Shown in pieces: positions 26,435-34,419 of a stretch of DNA of 64,000 nt. The position numbers and the translations under genes are program-made. The stretch spans positions 186,001-250,000 of the forward strand of contig NZ_JAKRNS010000001.1 of the NCBI RefSeq assembly GCF_022346615.1. Reading direction: 5' to 3'. The notes beneath the pieces are model-generated. The model saw nothing but the letters and a program-made list of their open reading frames with translations. It did not search any database and was not told the origin of the DNA. How positions within the stretch are numbered: position 1 is the first letter of the stretch; every line of letters begins with the position of its first letter. This DNA comes from Staphylococcus sp. ACRSN. Its GTDB lineage: Bacteria; Bacillota; Bacilli; Staphylococcales; Staphylococcaceae.

Positions 26435-26803
26435 TTAGTTATTATAATGCACCTTTACTTGGACTTTATTAATATCTAAATTGATTAATAATGTAGGATG
26501 ATTCTCATAAATAATAAATACAGTTTTTAAATAAGTATTACTTTGGGGAAATTGATAACTAACAATATATTTATCTCCATTTTTAAAATAATCATATTGA
26601 TAGAATGGTGTCACAATACGCGTTAATTTATCTAAATATTGTTCTTTTACAAAGCGATTGATACTTTTATATTTTTTATTAGTATACATTCTCTTTCTAA
26701 TGCGAGAGAGTGATTTAGGGCACAATAAGCTACAAAAAAGTTCGGCATCTTTCTTAACAATACTATTCATAAAGTCTTCTATACATTGTTCTATTTTCAT
26801 CAT
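26435..26803 (-). CDS. Small basic cytosolic protein, unrecognised
   Basis: A 122-residue protein with no signal peptide or membrane helix. The first 70 residues are helical and basic (CIEDFMNSIVKKDAELFCSLLCPKSLSRIRKRMYTNKKYK), the rest has alternating strand-like segments (YQYDYFKNGDKYIVSYQFPQSNTYLKTVFIIYENHPTLLINLDI). The arrangement of an N-terminal helix pair and a C-terminal sheet is vaguely NTF2-like, but this is not asserted. AGGCGGTGGT precedes the paired ATG codons. It is a monocistronic gene convergent with the MFS exporter. Confidence 0.7.
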   Translation of the reverse strand: MMKIEQCIEDFMNSIVKKDAELFCSLLCPKSLSRIRKRMYTNKKYKSINRFVKEQYLDKLTRIVTPFYQYDYFKNGDKYIVSYQFPQSNTYLKTVFIIYENHPTLLINLDINKVQVKVHYNN

Positions 26804-27190
26804 ACCACCGCCTATTTATAATCTTTGAAAAACGTTGTTAAAACAGTGAATATCTAACAGAGTGGAATACAAAGCGTAGGAACGGATGTATCTAAATTAC
26901 TGAGCAGGTTAATATAATGCGTATAAAACAACCTTTTGCATTGGAATTTCAAATCAAACTATTAATAATTTAGTCATATATATGTACAAAACAATAATCG
27001 AACGAAATTTTAATAATTTTAGAATTGAATATATAACTACATTTTCCACGAATGATAGAAAATAAACATTTTAGATGTAAAATACCACTATTAGTAAAGC
27101 GCTGATTTAAAAATAATTAACATAAAAATTATAAAAATTAATAACAAGCTATTTTATATTTGTTAAAATGTATTTTAGGAGGTATTAAAT
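26804..27190 (+). other. AT-rich intergenic region, no gene seen
   Basis: This is the divergent space between the unrecognised minus-strand gene and the lipoprotein gene. Stops occur in all frames and no clear repeat or RNA structure is seen. AGGAGG lies eight bases before the lipoprotein ATG; promoter elements could not be chosen with confidence in the AT-rich background. Confidence 0.4.
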
Positions 27191-27580
27191 ATGAAAATAA
27201 AAAGTATTGTAAGTTTGATTGGCATTTTAATAATGAGTGTCTTAATTGTAGGATGTGAAGATGGTAAAGAAAAACAGCCAAAGCAGGAAGCATCAGATAA
27301 ACATAAGCAAGAATTAATCTATTTTGAGCAATTATCGAATGGGGATGAAGATTATCCAAGAGCGGAAATAGGTTATAAAGGTAAAAATGGAAAGACGCAT
27401 ACATATACAACTGAAAGTAAAAATGTTTATGAACATATTTTGAAAGATAGTAAGAAAAAACCTTATGTTATTAAAGATGGTAAGAAATATCACGTATATC
27501 GTTTACCTTATATGACGTATGATAATAATGAAATCGAGGGTGAGGTAAAGGATAAAGGAGCGGTAAGTAAAGATGATTAA
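27191..27580 (+). CDS. Small secreted lipoprotein, unrecognised
   Basis: A 129-residue protein with a lipoprotein signal: basic start MKIKS, hydrophobic core LIGILIMSVLIV and lipobox LIVGC (Cys near 19), followed by a charged E/K/Q/D linker. The remaining 85 residues (IYFEQLSNGDEDYPRAEIGYKGKNGKTHTYTTESK) look like a small beta-rich domain exposed at the cell surface. Its stop overlaps the next gene by 8 bases, so it is co-translated with the serine-rich protein. Family not recognised. Confidence 0.8.
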   Translation: MKIKSIVSLIGILIMSVLIVGCEDGKEKQPKQEASDKHKQELIYFEQLSNGDEDYPRAEIGYKGKNGKTHTYTTESKNVYEHILKDSKKKPYVIKDGKKYHVYRLPYMTYDNNEIEGEVKDKGAVSKDD

Positions 27581-28154
27581 TAAGGTGAGTGTCTGGTTTT
27601 GTGCGCTTGCGATATTAGTTTTATTTTTTTCACCTATAACAGAAGCTATTGGTAGTAGCACTAGCAGTACAAGTAGTACAAGTAGTTCAAGCAGTTCTTC
27701 AACGAGTAGTGCTACAAGTACATCTTCAAGTGCACGCGCAAGTGTAGCATCACGAGCTGCTCAAAGTAATATGTCTGCTAATATCAATAGTTCAAGAAAT
27801 GCGACCTCACAAAAAGCGAATACTAAAGCAAGTAGTACGAAACCTTTATCAAGACCTAATCATTCCTTTATTACGCCTACTGCACCATACAATGATCAAC
27901 AATTGGCATCAATGTATTTCAACAATACTTTGTTTTTTTGGATTGTAATGCAACATCATAATCTCAACATCAAGCAGCAACATCATATATTACAAAATAA
28001 TATGACTGCAAAAGATAAGCTATATACGATTACGATTCAAGATAAACGAGATAAAGAGCATTTAATTGTCGTACCTAAAAAGGATTACGATGCAATTCAA
28101 AAAGGTGCACATGTGAAATATAAGAATGGTAAAGTGACGACTACACACAAGTAA
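27573..28154 (+). CDS. Serine/threonine-rich secreted or surface protein
   Basis: A 193-residue protein. Residues 1-25 form a signal-peptide-like segment (VWFCALAILVLFFSPITEAIG). Residues about 26-60 are nearly all Ser and Thr with occasional Ala, encoded by repeated AGT/AGC and ACA/ACT codons, followed by a Ser/Ala/Arg linker. From 85 on a structured domain appears: YNDQQLASMYFNNTLFFWIVMQHHNL, then KLYTITIQDKRDKEHLIVVPKKDYDAI. No cell-wall sorting signal is present, so it is probably secreted or held by the signal helix. The 8-base overlap with the lipoprotein gene suggests a functional pair. The start codon lies inside the upstream gene with AAGGAGCGGTAAGTAAAG before it. Confidence 0.75.
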   Translation: MINKVSVWFCALAILVLFFSPITEAIGSSTSSTSSTSSSSSSSTSSATSTSSSARASVASRAAQSNMSANINSSRNATSQKANTKASSTKPLSRPNHSFITPTAPYNDQQLASMYFNNTLFFWIVMQHHNLNIKQQHHILQNNMTAKDKLYTITIQDKRDKEHLIVVPKKDYDAIQKGAHVKYKNGKVTTTHK

Positions 28155-28442
28155 CGTAGTTATTCGATTATTAGAAGTTCATAGTTAGTATAGGAAAACC
28201 TCTGAACACTATATGTAATAGGTTAATGTGTTCGATGATGATTATGTCAGTACACGATTTATGATATATACTATAACAACATAGGTAATGGGAATAGGAA
28301 ATGTATTAACTAGGGAAGTAGTTGAAATGAGAAAATTACAATTCAATTATCATTTTGAAAGTTCATATACTAATATAGTAGTCAAAGATACTATGCTATT
28401 ATCTAATGTGTATAATAAAACTTGTTGAAAAGGATGTGGAAC
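28155..28442 (+). other. Intergenic region with one candidate micro-ORF
   Basis: The stretch before the CPBP gene is AT-rich. The only coding candidate is a 33-codon frame from 28327 to 28428 (MRKLQFNYHF...), with AGGGAAG eight bases upstream of its ATG; it ends 14 bases before the CPBP start. Nothing else was recognised. Confidence 0.3.
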
Positions 28443-29174
28443 ATGAATCACTCAAATAGTGTTAAACCAAAAGGTAATAGAATCGTTAATATCGTCATAT
28501 TTATAGGTTTAATGTTTCTTGTGTCGTCACCGACAATTTTTGCTAGCTCGATTATATACTCTGTCGTTAATCATGTGAATTTGTGGATCATCATCGGGAT
28601 AACAATCATTGGTATTATTTGGACGATATTCATGATGTGGCTATTCCGATGGTATTATCAAAAAAGAAGTTATGAAACCCAGCAACATCAATTTAAATTG
28701 AAAGATATTTTAATTAATATTTTGTGGTTTATTGCTTTGCGTATTACTATTGGTGTTTTTAGTCTTATTATGCAATCTGTTTATAACGACAACACATCTG
28801 AAAATGATAAAATATTGCTAAATCGAATGGAACAACTGAGTAATTTAAGCGTTTCATCAGTTATAGGATTAATCTTTTTCTTAATTGTGATTATTTTTGT
28901 AGCACCATATTTAGAAGAATTACTTTTTAGAGGGATATTTAAAGAAACTATATTTAGAAAATCTGCATTTTTATTACCATTGATTGTTTCATCTGTTATA
29001 TTTTCATCACTCCACGGTTCAACTAACTGGATCAGCTTTTTGATGTATATGACTTTGGGAATGGTTTTTTATATGGTATATAACAGACGTAAAAACTTAA
29101 AAGATAGCATGATGGTACATATGTTGAACAACGCTATGGCAGGTATTGGTATGGTAATTATGGTATTTACGTAA
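28443..29174 (+). CDS. CPBP-family intramembrane metalloprotease
   Basis: A 243-residue, multi-pass membrane protein of the CAAX-protease/bacteriocin-processing (Abi/CPBP) family. The catalytic motif EELLFRG lies in APYLEELLFRGIF near residue 165, followed by the conserved His in SSVIFSSLHGSTNW and the last motif HMLNNAMA (His and Asn). The ATG at 28443 has AAGGA eight bases upstream and is preferred over the TTG at 28422. Such proteins process peptides or give bacteriocin self-immunity; a substrate gene is not obvious, but small membrane peptides lie downstream. Confidence 0.9.
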   Translation: MNHSNSVKPKGNRIVNIVIFIGLMFLVSSPTIFASSIIYSVVNHVNLWIIIGITIIGIIWTIFMMWLFRWYYQKRSYETQQHQFKLKDILINILWFIALRITIGVFSLIMQSVYNDNTSENDKILLNRMEQLSNLSVSSVIGLIFFLIVIIFVAPYLEELLFRGIFKETIFRKSAFLLPLIVSSVIFSSLHGSTNWISFLMYMTLGMVFYMVYNRRKNLKDSMMVHMLNNAMAGIGMVIMVFT

Positions 29175-29210
29175 CGTAGTAATAAAAACTATATTATTTA
29201 TACATAGACA

Positions 29211-29240
29211 GAAAAAGACGGTTAGTAGCCGTCTTTTTTT
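29211..29240 (+). terminator. Rho-independent terminator after the CPBP gene
   Basis: AAAAAGACGG pairs with CCGTCTTTTTTT around TTAGTAG. It begins 37 bases after the stop. Confidence 0.9.
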
Positions 29241-29623
29241 AATGCTTATTTATAGTTGTTAAATCGCTACTTTATTAGGTTAATCCTAGAAATGATGAAT
29301 TGGGTAATTTAAATTAAATTTAAAGCCTACATGCAATTAGACGAGAATTTATTACTTTGTTTTCGTGAATTTTTGTATCCAATTGTTTATCTACTTCAGT
29401 TGCCAAGGTCAAGAAATATTTATTTGAACAGACATTTGAATGATTGAAAAGGGAGGGTTAATTGAATAATATGATCTCACAAGTTATGAGATTGATGTAT
29501 ATATGAAATAATATGTGTATAGATTATAATTAAGCATAAAAAATAAAAATAATATAGACTACCAATAAAAATAATATTGCGTTAACATAGTTTTTGGTTT
29601 AAATATAAATTCAGGGAGTATAT
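29241..29623 (+). other. Intergenic region with possible gene debris
   Basis: No intact gene is seen. An in-frame stretch of about 38 codons beginning with ATG near 29331 (MQLDENLLLCFREF...) has no ribosome site and could be leftover coding sequence. A 14-codon frame near 29461 follows an AGGGAGG sequence, and ATCTCA/TGAGAT forms a small hairpin at 29473-29491. None is convincing. Confidence 0.3.
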
Positions 29624-30154
29624 ATGCAGATTAATAAATTAAGAACAGCTTTATTTATACTGTGGTATATCATATGGGCTTTAGTTCTTGTATTTTGTCT
29701 TACTAACGATTTGGAATCAAAAGGTAATTATTATATTGTCTTACCTTTCATAGTTTTTAGTATTTTTATTGGTCCTATAATAGAGAAATTAGCACCTAAA
29801 AATAAAAGTAAATTGAAAGAGCATGTGTATATTTTAGCATTCTTACCTATTGAATACTTAGCAATCGTAATCGACTACTATACAAGTACAATGTGGGGTT
29901 ATATACCTTTTTTATTACTGATAGTAATAGCATTGGTCTATGCAAGCACGTATACAAAGTTAGCCATACTATCACTCACTAGATTGCTAGGTGGCATTAT
30001 CGCCTATATATTGATCTATTTGTCGTCAGAGCATTTGATTTCAACGGATTATTTTAAACCAGTTGAGACGAGTACGTATTCATTAATTCTAACTGCAGGT
30101 AGTCTTGTTGTCATTATTATGGTTTATACATATAAAAAAGTAGGATTGAAATAA
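29624..30154 (+). CDS. Uncharacterised multi-pass membrane protein
   Basis: A 176-residue protein with about six hydrophobic helices: residues 8-26, 35-53, 69-85, 93-108, 116-133 and 151-168, with a charged loop KLAPKNKSKLKEH. No family motif was recognised. GGGAG lies five to six bases before the ATG. It is the first of three consecutive plus-strand genes for small membrane proteins, each with its own strong ribosome site, which looks like one transcript. Confidence 0.72.
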   Translation: MQINKLRTALFILWYIIWALVLVFCLTNDLESKGNYYIVLPFIVFSIFIGPIIEKLAPKNKSKLKEHVYILAFLPIEYLAIVIDYYTSTMWGYIPFLLLIVIALVYASTYTKLAILSLTRLLGGIIAYILIYLSSEHLISTDYFKPVETSTYSLILTAGSLVVIIMVYTYKKVGLK

Positions 30155-30172
30155 TTTAAAAGGAGGACTTGG

Positions 30173-30247
30173 ATGACATTATTTCTAATTTTTCTATGTA
30201 TTGTACTTTTGATTTTCACAAAAATTTATGCAAATCATAAAGATTGA
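30173..30247 (+). CDS. 24-residue hydrophobic micropeptide
   Basis: A 24-codon frame MTLFLIFLCIVLLIFTKIYA followed by NHKD. It is almost entirely one transmembrane helix with a short charged end, as in small membrane regulators, leader peptides or type I toxins. AAGGAGG lies six bases before the ATG, a near-ideal ribosome site. It sits 18 bases after the preceding membrane protein gene, in the same orientation. Confidence 0.6.
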   Translation: MTLFLIFLCIVLLIFTKIYANHKD

Positions 30248-30352
30248 ATAATGTAAATTTGAATCAAAGTTAATTAATTTCTAACAGTTGTGGTTTATTG
30301 AGGATTCAGAGGTTCGATGACCATACAATAACAGATAAAAGGAGGCTGTAAA

Positions 30353-30541
30353 TTGAAAACTATAATAAGCTTTTTTTCATACTTTATTATTTCTATGATA
30401 TTATCGTTCAGTGGTTTTTACGAAAAGTATAATCTCATTATTGTTTTAATAATATCTATAGTTATATTTATGATAACGAACTATATTCTTGAAAAAGTTT
30501 TTAAAGTTATAAATAAGAACAAACAAAATGAGGATAAGTAA
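30353..30541 (+). CDS. Small membrane protein, unrecognised
   Basis: A 62-residue protein with two hydrophobic helices (SFFSYFIISMILSFSGF and NLIIVLIISIVIFMITNYIL) and a Lys/Asn-rich tail KVINKNKQNEDK. It starts at TTG with AAAGGAGG eight bases upstream. It lies 105 bases after the micropeptide and probably belongs to the same small-membrane-protein cluster. Family not recognised. Confidence 0.6.
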   Translation: MKTIISFFSYFIISMILSFSGFYEKYNLIIVLIISIVIFMITNYILEKVFKVINKNKQNEDK

Positions 30542-30574
30542 AAGTAGGATAAAGATACTACTTCATACATTAAA

Positions 30575-30850
30575 GATGAAATGTAAATTATGAAGTGTTT
30601 TACATTAGAGATATGTCATTTAAATACATCGGTAACCACGTTACTTAACATTCTTGTAGCGCCAGTGGAAACAGAGTTAATATTTAATGAATTTTTATAA
30701 TAGTGATTTTACAAAATTACGTATCGTATTAGCTGCTATATTGACTTGAATATTCTAAAGGACGATGACTTATTCTATCTTTATATCTGATGGAAAGCAT
30801 AGTTATAGGAGCAATTGTTGCTGTATTTATTGCCACAGGTTTCTAATGAT
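30575..30850 (+). pseudogene. Decayed CPBP-protease-like gene remnant
   Basis: Translation around 30635-30700 gives LNILVAPVETELIFNEFL and then a stop. This resembles the CPBP catalytic segment AP..EEL.FRG.L but with E-to-T/L and FRG-to-FNE changes. After in-frame stops, a further piece GAIVAVFIATGF at about 30810-30848 resembles the C-terminal GLVLGYVYYKTG of the same family, reached through a frameshift. No continuous frame joins them, so this reads as a pseudogene. The catalytic residues are lost. Confidence 0.45.
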
Positions 30851-30896
30851 GAATGTCATAATGTAGTTAACAGAAAAAGCCGTGAACATATACACT

Positions 30897-30929
30897 ATCC
30901 CCCTTACTATTTGATGTAGTAAGGGGGAT
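30897..30929. terminator. Strong G/C-run hairpin, possible terminator
   Basis: ATCCCCCTTACTA pairs perfectly with TAGTAAGGGGGAT around a 7-base loop, with a CACTAT/ATAGTG extension through a bulge. Neither side has a long T-run. It could end the minus-strand condensation-domain transcript, whose stop is 123 bases to the right. Confidence 0.5.
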
Positions 30930-31052
30930 TTATAGTGAAGTATATTAATTATAAGCACCATTATTAATACTAATCCTATTGCATTTCTAATATTCATAAC
31001 ATATTCAAATTGCATTTACTTAATTAGGTTTAAATCATAACTAACGAGTAAT

Positions 31053-32333
31053 TTATTTTTTGGTGTCAGTAATTAAATTTATATCTTTAATTTCCTTATT
31101 TGGATGTTCTATTATATCTTTTACAAGTTTCACTATGGCTTTATGTAAGTATTTAACTTCTTTTTCATTAACAATAGCAATTTGATAATCATAGTCAATA
31201 TCTAAAACACTGTTTCTATTTCTATTACTTATACTGATAGCTAATGGTGTATCACATAATCCATTATCTAGCCATACGTCTGAATAACCATTTTCTATGA
31301 CTTTGGAATTGTATTGCTTATTTTGGAAAGAAATCGTACAATCTAACATCCCATATTTATTCTTGTTATCATCTTCAATTTGACTATAGGGATATTTTCG
31401 ATGTTTTAACAAATTAAAACTTTCGATTTTTGTCTTACTTAATAATTCACTGATAGAATTATTACTAGAAACATCTACTATCAATGGTAATGCTTTTGAA
31501 AAAACACCGGTTATACTCTTTTCAATTTGTTTAGTTCTATTATGCATTATTGAACCAATTGAAATTTTTTCTGCATAAGTTTTTTTATATTTTAAAATAA
31601 TCATAGCAGTAGTAAACAGGTTGTTTATACTTATCTTATTTTTATCACAAAATACCTTTATTTTATGTGTATCTATATCGGAAAGGCTATAACCTTTTCT
31701 ATCTCCCTGTGCACAATGCGTAGAGTGCTTTTTAAATAATTGGTTACTTTCGAAATTTTCTAATTTTTTCAACCAAAATTGTTTATCTCTTTCGTATCTT
31801 TTTGAATTCGTATATTTTAATTCCTCTTTAACATAATCTAAATAAGTATATGCTAAAGTTTCTTGCTTATTTTCATTTATTAAATATTCACTTAATACAT
31901 TTCCAACTATTGTCAGGCTCCAACCATCTGAGATGATATGATGTTGTAACGTAAGTACAGCCATATTGCCTTCAGGAAGTCGTAAAATTGTAAATTTATA
32001 TAAATCACTATCATTATCAAATATATTTCTTTTAATTTCCACATTAATCCAATGATGATATGCTTCTGGATCATTGTTGAAATCAATAAAATCAAACTTT
32101 TTATCTTTATGATTGCTAATATATTGCTTATATTCTGACTTTTCTTTTTTGATTTTAATTCTATAACTTGCATGTATTTTTATTAAATAATTTAATGCTT
32201 GTTCAATTTTGGATATTGTAACCTTATCTTTAATATAAAGAAGTCCAGCCAAGTTATTAATACTAGCGTCTTTATAGTATTCTTGTACTTGAATAATTTC
32301 TGTTTGGGCGTATGATAATTTGTGATTCTCCAA
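31053..32333 (-). CDS. Free-standing NRPS-type condensation-domain protein
   Basis: A 426-residue protein that is essentially one condensation (C) domain of the chloramphenicol-acetyltransferase-like superfamily. The catalytic motif HHxxxDG is intact as HHIISDGWSL (His131, His132, Asp136, Gly137). Other condensation-type segments are SYAQTEIIQVQEYY at the start and SIGSIMHNRTKQIEKSITGVFSKALPLIV. The start is TTG with AGGGAGG seven bases upstream. No adenylation, carrier or thioesterase domain, and no partner NRPS gene, is adjacent. It may act on free substrates or as a transferase or epimerase relative. Its base composition is more AT-rich than the neighbouring fad genes. Confidence 0.85.
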   Translation of the reverse strand: MENHKLSYAQTEIIQVQEYYKDASINNLAGLLYIKDKVTISKIEQALNYLIKIHASYRIKIKKEKSEYKQYISNHKDKKFDFIDFNNDPEAYHHWINVEIKRNIFDNDSDLYKFTILRLPEGNMAVLTLQHHIISDGWSLTIVGNVLSEYLINENKQETLAYTYLDYVKEELKYTNSKRYERDKQFWLKKLENFESNQLFKKHSTHCAQGDRKGYSLSDIDTHKIKVFCDKNKISINNLFTTAMIILKYKKTYAEKISIGSIMHNRTKQIEKSITGVFSKALPLIVDVSSNNSISELLSKTKIESFNLLKHRKYPYSQIEDDNKNKYGMLDCTISFQNKQYNSKVIENGYSDVWLDNGLCDTPLAISISNRNRNSVLDIDYDYQIAIVNEKEVKYLHKAIVKLVKDIIEHPNKEIKDINLITDTKK

Positions 32334-32339
32334 AATTAA

Positions 32340-32829
32340 ACCTCCCTAATTATTGGATGAGATGAATTTTCCATTTTGTAATCATATTTAAAAGTGTTTG
32401 AATCTTTTTAAAGTAACGAATATATTATTATAATATGTAAAAAATATATAATGTTTAGACAATTAATATGATAGCATATTTTATTTGTGCTTTGGTTGTT
32501 ATATTAAAAGAGATTTCTTTATAAAAGGAATCTCTTATTTGTTCGAATGGATAAATATATAATGAACAACTGTTAAAAAACACAAAAGTAACAAATGTAT
32601 TCTGAGGCGAGAACCTAGGTATTTGTGGTTTCTATTTACACACAAATTTACGTATCGTCACATAAATGTATCATTTCTAAAATAGTTATAAAATTTTAAA
32701 TTTTTGCATATTTCTCAAAATTAATGGTATATTACATGAAAGGGCTTACATTATTCAAAAGGGAGATGATTGTGAAGTTTAGCGTCAAATTGTTGTGTTG
32801 CATTTAATGAAGGATAGGAGCTTATTGGT
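32340..32829 (+). other. Divergent intergenic region before fadX
   Basis: No gene is seen. It contains a weak hairpin (AAGAGATT/AATCTCTT, 32507-32537), the fadX promoter and cre-like site listed separately, and a leader of about 90 bases before the fadX ATG. The leader (32755-32820) contains a GTGAAGTTTAGC frame preceded by GGGAG, too short to call a gene. Confidence 0.4.
32704..32750 (+). promoter_or_regulatory. fadX promoter with cre-like CcpA site
   Basis: TTGCAT (32704-32709) and TATATT (32728-32733) are spaced by 18 bases and form a plausible sigma-A promoter. Directly downstream TGAAAGGGCTTACA (32737-32750) matches the cre consensus TGWAANCGNTNWCA at all but one position and would overlap the transcription start. 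CcpA binding there would repress the fad operon on glucose. Confidence 0.55.
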
Positions 32830-34404
32830 ATGAAGATTATTCCATTATCTGAAGTAACAGACATTATAAAGGACGATAATACAATTGCTATGGCAGCATT
32901 GTCATCAGCTAATTTACCGGTAGAATTGTTAAAGGTATTGGTTGATTATTATGATGAAGTTCGGACACCTAAGAATTTAACATTTATGTTAGCCAATGAT
33001 ATCAGCGACTATCGGGGAGATGGAGTTGATTTAGATTCATTTGTAACAAGAAATATGGTGAAAAGGTTAATTACAAGTATTATAACGGCATCGCCAGCAA
33101 CAATTCGTGCGATGAAGGAAAATGAAATTGAGGCATATTATTTACCACAAGGTGTACTTACAACACATTACCGTAATCATACATCTGCTTCACCTGGCTA
33201 TTTAACACGAATTGGTTTGAATACGAATGTCGATCCTAGATATCGTGGAGGTAAGGTTAATCAACGTACTACAGAAGACTTGGTAAGCTTAGTAGAAGTT
33301 GAACAAAAACCATATTTGAAATATGACTTTCCAAATATTGATATCGCTTTGTTAAGAGGTACTTATGCAGATCAAGACGGAAATATTTATATGACGCATG
33401 AAGCTCATCTAGGAGAAGGTTATAGTGTAGCGTTAAAGGCGCATAATAACGGTGGTAAAGTCATTGTACAGGTTAAAGAAGTGATACAGAATGGTAGGTT
33501 TAATCCGCGGGATGTCTTTATTCCTGGAAAATTAGTGGATTACATCGTTATTAATGAAAATCCTAAATATCATAGACAAGTAATGCAAAATTATTATGAT
33601 CCTGCCCTTGCTGGACGATATCGTGTACCACAAATTCGAGAACCATTTTTACAATTGAATGCTCGCAAAGTGATATTACGTCGTGCTGCTCAGTTTTTAA
33701 GGCTAGATGATGTAGTGAGTATAGGATTTGGCATAAATAATGAATTATCTAATTTATTGATAGAGGAACAGTCAGGTAAACTGGTGCAATTGAATATTGA
33801 TACTGGCATATTTGGCGGTATAGTAAGCAGTGGTCAAAACTTTGGGATGAATTATAACCTAAGTGCACAAATGAGGCATGATCAAACTTGGGATTTTATT
33901 TATAACGGTGGTTTGGACGTCGCTTATTTAAGTTTTGCAGAGGTGGATGAAATCGGAAATGTTAATGTATCAAAGTTTGGAGATAAAATGAATGGTTGCG
34001 GTGGTTTTATTGATATTAGCCAAACAGTAAAGCGTATTGTCTTTTCAGGAACAATGGTTGCCGGGGGTCAACTTGATTTTGGACATGGAAAAATTGAAAT
34101 CCATAAAGAAGGTCATGCCAATAAATTTGTTAAGAAAGTGGGCAATATAGATTTTAATGCAAAGTATGCGCAAGAACTTGGGCAAATGGTGTACTTTGTA
34201 ACTGAAAGAGGTGTATTTGAACTCACAGAACATGGATTGAAATTAATTGAAGTTGCAGCAGGTCTAGACGTAGAACGTGACGTTTTAGCACACATGGATT
34301 TCAAACCAATCATTGCAGAGGATATAAAGGTGACGAATCCGGCAATTTATCATGACAAGTGGGGAGGTTTAGCTCAAATTATAAGGTCGGGAAAGCGTAT
34401 TTAA
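32830..34404 (+). CDS. fadX: Acyl/acetate CoA-transferase FadX
   Basis: A 524-residue family I CoA-transferase, the first gene of the fatty-acid degradation operon. It has the two-domain plan of propionate CoA-transferase; the second domain begins RRAAQFLRLDDVVSIGFGINNELSNLL. At the position where such enzymes carry the catalytic Glu (TVEsG type) it reads NIDTGIFGG, so residue 324 is Asp. The C-terminal QMVYFVTERGVFELTEHGLKLIEVAAGLD is the usual DUF162/CoA-transferase ending. It may supply CoA to short- or medium-chain acids. fadE follows 15 bases downstream. Confidence 0.9.
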   Translation: MKIIPLSEVTDIIKDDNTIAMAALSSANLPVELLKVLVDYYDEVRTPKNLTFMLANDISDYRGDGVDLDSFVTRNMVKRLITSIITASPATIRAMKENEIEAYYLPQGVLTTHYRNHTSASPGYLTRIGLNTNVDPRYRGGKVNQRTTEDLVSLVEVEQKPYLKYDFPNIDIALLRGTYADQDGNIYMTHEAHLGEGYSVALKAHNNGGKVIVQVKEVIQNGRFNPRDVFIPGKLVDYIVINENPKYHRQVMQNYYDPALAGRYRVPQIREPFLQLNARKVILRRAAQFLRLDDVVSIGFGINNELSNLLIEEQSGKLVQLNIDTGIFGGIVSSGQNFGMNYNLSAQMRHDQTWDFIYNGGLDVAYLSFAEVDEIGNVNVSKFGDKMNGCGGFIDISQTVKRIVFSGTMVAGGQLDFGHGKIEIHKEGHANKFVKKVGNIDFNAKYAQELGQMVYFVTERGVFELTEHGLKLIEVAAGLDVERDVLAHMDFKPIIAEDIKVTNPAIYHDKWGGLAQIIRSGKRI

Positions 34405-34419
34405 AAGGGGGAGAAGAAT

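Noticed and set aside
26424..26436. Perfect dyad AATGATTATCATT resembling a Fur box core
   Set aside because: It overlaps the stop of a minus-strand gene and does not lie in a promoter; chance in AT-rich DNA is the better reading.
30827..31015. 62-residue minus-strand hydrophobic frame
   Set aside because: It crosses the 13-base perfect inverted repeat at 30897-30929 and has no ribosome site, so it is likely a by-product of the hairpin.
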